From: Bifidobacterium pullorum subsp. saeculare
Lineage (GTDB): Bacteria; Actinomycetota; Actinomycetes; Actinomycetales; Bifidobacteriaceae
Length of the DNA: 64,000 nt
Assembly (NCBI RefSeq): GCF_016899725.1
Contig: NZ_JACLYU010000001.1
Span: forward strand, 248,001-312,000
Direction: 5' to 3'
Notes under the pieces: generated by a model
The model's input: only the letters and a program-made list of their open reading frames with translations
What the model was told of the DNA's origin: nothing
Databases searched by the model: none
Made by a program: the position numbers and the translations under genes
Part shown: positions 61,567 to 64,000 of the stretch, piece by piece
How positions within the stretch are numbered: the stretch's first letter is position 1
How the letters are laid out: every line of letters starts with the position of its first letter

Positions 61567-63249
61567 ATGGCGGTGAAGACGGCGGCGAGCGAACGGCCGA
61601 TCCTCAGGTCGAAGGTGTTCCTGTACGTCACCGAGTTCTTCTCCGGCATGGCCGTCATGGCCGCCGAGCTCGGCGCCTCGCGTCTGCTGGCGCCGTACTT
61701 CTCCAGCTCGCAGATCGTGTGGACGATCATCATCGGCACCATCATGATCGCCCTCGCCCTGGGCGCCGTGTTCGGCGGTCGCTGGGCCGACCGCGACCCG
61801 AACCCGGACAAGCTCTACCTGCGCATCATGGCCGCCGCCGTGTGGATCGCGCTCATCCCGCTGGTCGGCAAATACGTGATCCTGCTGGTCTCCGGGCTGC
61901 TCATCGTCACCGTGTCCACGAACTTCCTGGTCATCGCCGCGTTCGTCAGCTGCATGGTCGTGTTCGTGCCGCCGTTGTTCCTGCTGGGCACCGTGACCGC
62001 CGGCCTCAACAAATTCGCCACCGACTCCCTGGACGACAACGCCTCCGTGGTCGGCCGCCTGTCCGCCTGCAACACCATCGGCTCGATCCTGGGCACCTTC
62101 CTGCCCACCTTCGTCACGATCCCCGCCGTCGGCACCTTCGTGACCTTCCTCGTCTTCTCCGGCGCGCTGCTGGCTATCCCGCTCGTCTACTTCCTCTCGC
62201 TGAAGGCCCGTCTGGCCGCATGCGCGGCCAGCGTGGTGGCGTTCGTGGCCACCAGCTGCCTGAGCCCGCTGACCGGCTTCGCGTTCTGGGAACGCGACCT
62301 CGCCTACGAGGGCGAATCGATCTACAACTACCTGCAGGTCAAGGACCTGGCCGACCGCACGATCCTGTCCACCAACGTGCTGTTCGGCGTCCAATCCGTC
62401 ACCACCAAGGACGACGGCCTGACCGGCATGTACTACGACACGGCCCTCGCCGCGCCCGCGCTCGCCGCCCACGCCCGCTCCGCCCTCGTGCTCGGTATGG
62501 GCACCGGCACCTACGCGTGCCAGCTGCGCCGCTACTACCCGGACATGACGGTGGAGGGCGTGGAGATCGACGCCAAGATCACCGCCCTGGCCGGCAGGTA
62601 CTTCGACGAGCCCGCCGACGTGCCGGTGGCCACCTACGACGGCCGCGCCTGGCTCGCCGCCGTGGACCGGACCTACGACGTGATCATGGTCGACGCGTAC
62701 CAGGACATCACCATCCCCTTCCAGATGAGCTCCACGGAGTTCTTCCGGATGGTGCGCGAGCACCTCAACCCCGGCGGCGTGATGGTCGTCAACATGAACA
62801 TGGTCTCCGACGGCGCCGGCTCGATCAACGAGGCCCTGCAATCCACGATCTCCCAGGTGTTCAACGCCGCGGGGCTGACCGGCATGGTCGCCACCGCCGA
62901 CGTGGACGGCAACACCAACCGCGAGCTGTTCGCCGTCAGACCCGCCGCCGGCGGGGACGGCACCGGGCTGCTGGACGGCCGAGCCGAGGCGCTCGCCGCC
63001 ACGACCGCCACCCGCTCCGGCGACGCGCAGCTCACCGGCCTCATGGAATCCGTCGCGGCCCGGCTGCGGCGCGTGCCGGCGCCGGGGGAGCCGGGCTTCC
63101 GGTCCGGAGCCGTGCTCACCGACGACCGAGCCCCGGTCGAGGTGCTCGGCATGCGGGCCATCGACCGCATCATCGCGGACGAGGCCGGCCCCTACCGTGA
63201 CATCCTCAGGAAGGACGGCGTGCGCGGCCTGCTCGACGCCCTGTCCTAA
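61567..63249 (+). CDS. Membrane-fused spermidine-synthase-like protein
   Basis: 560 residues from ATG 61567 (AAAGGAGA upstream). The first about 225 residues hold seven or so membrane helices in an MFS-like arrangement (FFSGMAVMAAELGASRLLAPYF, the SpeE membrane-domain signature). The rest is a Rossmann methyltransferase-like domain with VLGMGTGTYACQLRRYYP, VEGVEIDAKI and IMVDAYQDITIP. Polyamine synthases of this fused kind often lack the usual decarboxylated-SAM pocket; the reaction is unknown. Its C-terminal tail has DDRAPVEVLG, as in SpeE proteins. Confidence 0.82.
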   Translation: MAVKTAASERPILRSKVFLYVTEFFSGMAVMAAELGASRLLAPYFSSSQIVWTIIIGTIMIALALGAVFGGRWADRDPNPDKLYLRIMAAAVWIALIPLVGKYVILLVSGLLIVTVSTNFLVIAAFVSCMVVFVPPLFLLGTVTAGLNKFATDSLDDNASVVGRLSACNTIGSILGTFLPTFVTIPAVGTFVTFLVFSGALLAIPLVYFLSLKARLAACAASVVAFVATSCLSPLTGFAFWERDLAYEGESIYNYLQVKDLADRTILSTNVLFGVQSVTTKDDGLTGMYYDTALAAPALAAHARSALVLGMGTGTYACQLRRYYPDMTVEGVEIDAKITALAGRYFDEPADVPVATYDGRAWLAAVDRTYDVIMVDAYQDITIPFQMSSTEFFRMVREHLNPGGVMVVNMNMVSDGAGSINEALQSTISQVFNAAGLTGMVATADVDGNTNRELFAVRPAAGGDGTGLLDGRAEALAATTATRSGDAQLTGLMESVAARLRRVPAPGEPGFRSGAVLTDDRAPVEVLGMRAIDRIIADEAGPYRDILRKDGVRGLLDALS

Positions 63250-63296
63250 GGCGACACGCCCGGATGCTTCCGGCCGGCGATGTCCGGGCCTGTGGT

Positions 63297-63537
63297 AGAC
63301 TTCATCCTCGGCTTGAGAAATCAAGAAAGCGGGGCAACCCCACCTGGAAGCCTTCCATGGCCTCGGGTCCACGGCCAACGGCCCGGCGCGTCATATCGCG
63401 CGGGCACGGCAGCGATGCGATGGGCATCGCGAAGCACGCGCAACAGCGGCGCATACGCCTCTGGGCATGCGCGGGCACCGCATGGCATGGAACCGAATCC
63501 TTGGGACGACCTCTTGTGGCAGCTCCGCGTGGAACCC
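63297..63537 (+). promoter_or_regulatory. Long structured leader of infC
   Basis: TAGACT at 63296-63301 is a likely -10. About 230 nt follow before the infC start without a gene, with several hairpins, for example GCGATG...CATCGC near 63414-63432. infC-rpmI-rplT operons are often autoregulated through leader structure; the exact class cannot be set by eye. Confidence 0.45.
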
Positions 63538-64000
63538 ATGAGGATTGGAGTCATCATCAGCGACGAACCACGCATCAACGACGAGATCCGCGTCCCGCAG
63601 GTCCGCCTGATCGGCCCGAACGGCGAGCAGGTCGGCGTCATCGCGACCACGGTCGCCCTGAACCTGGCGAAGGAAGCGAATCTCGATCTCGTCGAGGTCG
63701 CGCCGAACGCGAAGCCTCCGGTCGCCAAGCTCATCGATTACGGCAAGTTCAAGTACAACGAGAAGGTCAAGGCCCGCGAGGCCCGCCGCAACCAGAACAC
63801 CGCCGAAATCAAGGAGATCCGCTTCCGCCTCAAGATCGACGACCACGACTTCGAGGTCAAGAAGGGCCACGTGATCCGCTTCCTCAACGGCGGCGACAAG
63901 GTCAAGGTCACGATCATGCTCCGTGGCCGCGAGCAGTCCCGTCCGGTGGGTGGCGTCGAGCTGCTGCACCGTCTGGCCGACGAGGTGGCGGAGTACGGCA
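63538..64000 (+). CDS. infC: Translation initiation factor IF-3 (cut by window end)
   Basis: The first 154 codons. After a short lead the protein reads [20 protein letters not shown], then [40 protein letters not shown], and the C-domain [22 protein letters not shown] 63538 is in frame and gives MRIGV before ISDEP. ATT at 63544 and ATC at 63556 are also in frame, and infC often uses rare starts such as ATT, so the true start is open. IF-3 controls start-codon choice on the 30S subunit. Confidence 0.93.
   Translation, partial: MRIGVIISDEPRINDEIRVPQVRLIGPNGEQVGVIATTVALNLAKEANLDLVEVAPNAKPPVAKLIDYGKFKYNEKVKAREARRNQNTAEIKEIRFRLKIDDHDFEVKKGHVIRFLNGGDKVKVTIMLRGREQSRPVGGVELLHRLADEVAEYG

Overview
This is a GC-rich actinobacterial chromosome segment that fits Bifidobacterium. 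It carries the division and cell-wall (dcw) cluster in bifidobacterial order, a tmRNA whose tag reads AKSNRTEFALAA, ROK-regulated amino-sugar genes, an ECF sigma factor with a coupled partner gene, and a 24-residue bL37-like ribosomal protein. I did not compute base composition; comments on it are by eye.

Layout. 1-927: 5' part of a HelD-type helicase (minus strand). 1079-15530: dcw operon mraZ-rsmH-ftsL-ftsI-(degenerate murE-like)-murF-mraY-murD-ftsW-murG-murC-ftsQ, with no intact murE, ddl or ftsZ. 15566-16042: dtd. 16058-16202: palindromic repeat array. 16292-16687: ssrA (tmRNA). 16689-23142: an integrated element of about 6.5 kb. 23259-28852: cutC, then amino-sugar catabolism (ROK regulator, ROK kinase, nagB, nagA). 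29113-34856: Dpp/Opp-type peptide ABC transporter. 34875-39805: transglutaminase-like protein, NUDIX hydrolase and aminopeptidase P, all minus strand. About 39.9-42.9 kb: AT-richer island with a lipoprotein, a frameshifted secreted protein, a frameshifted histidine kinase and a LuxR-type response regulator. 42943-48975: GNAT acetyltransferase, antitoxin remnant, folC, smc. 48982-55106: zinc-ribbon membrane protein, then two D-aspartate-ligase-like ATP-grasp genes (one with an in-frame amber codon), a DegT-type aminotransferase and a FemX-like transferase, probably a peptidoglycan cross-bridge locus. 55233-64000: ECF sigma factor and partner, bL37, aldose epimerase, ispH, ybaK, gap, thiamine pyrophosphokinase, a membrane-fused spermidine-synthase-like protein, and the start of infC.

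The most interesting region is 16689-23142. Its gene set is tyrosine integrase, excisionase-like protein, HUH rolling-circle Rep, FtsK/TraB-type DNA translocase, Pra-like activator, a 55-residue ribbon-helix-helix protein and a small membrane protein. This is the composition of an actinomycete integrative and conjugative element (AICE). It is integrated in the 3' end of ssrA between 14-bp direct repeats. Paired TAGGTGCC sites lie inside each end, and a cluster of GACCCG hexamers could be a transfer locus. Integration has replaced the encoded CCA end of the tmRNA gene by CGG.

A second theme is decay. A MurE homologue without a P-loop sits inside the dcw operon, and frameshifts or an amber codon break a histidine kinase, a secreted protein, a cross-bridge ligase and an antitoxin relic.
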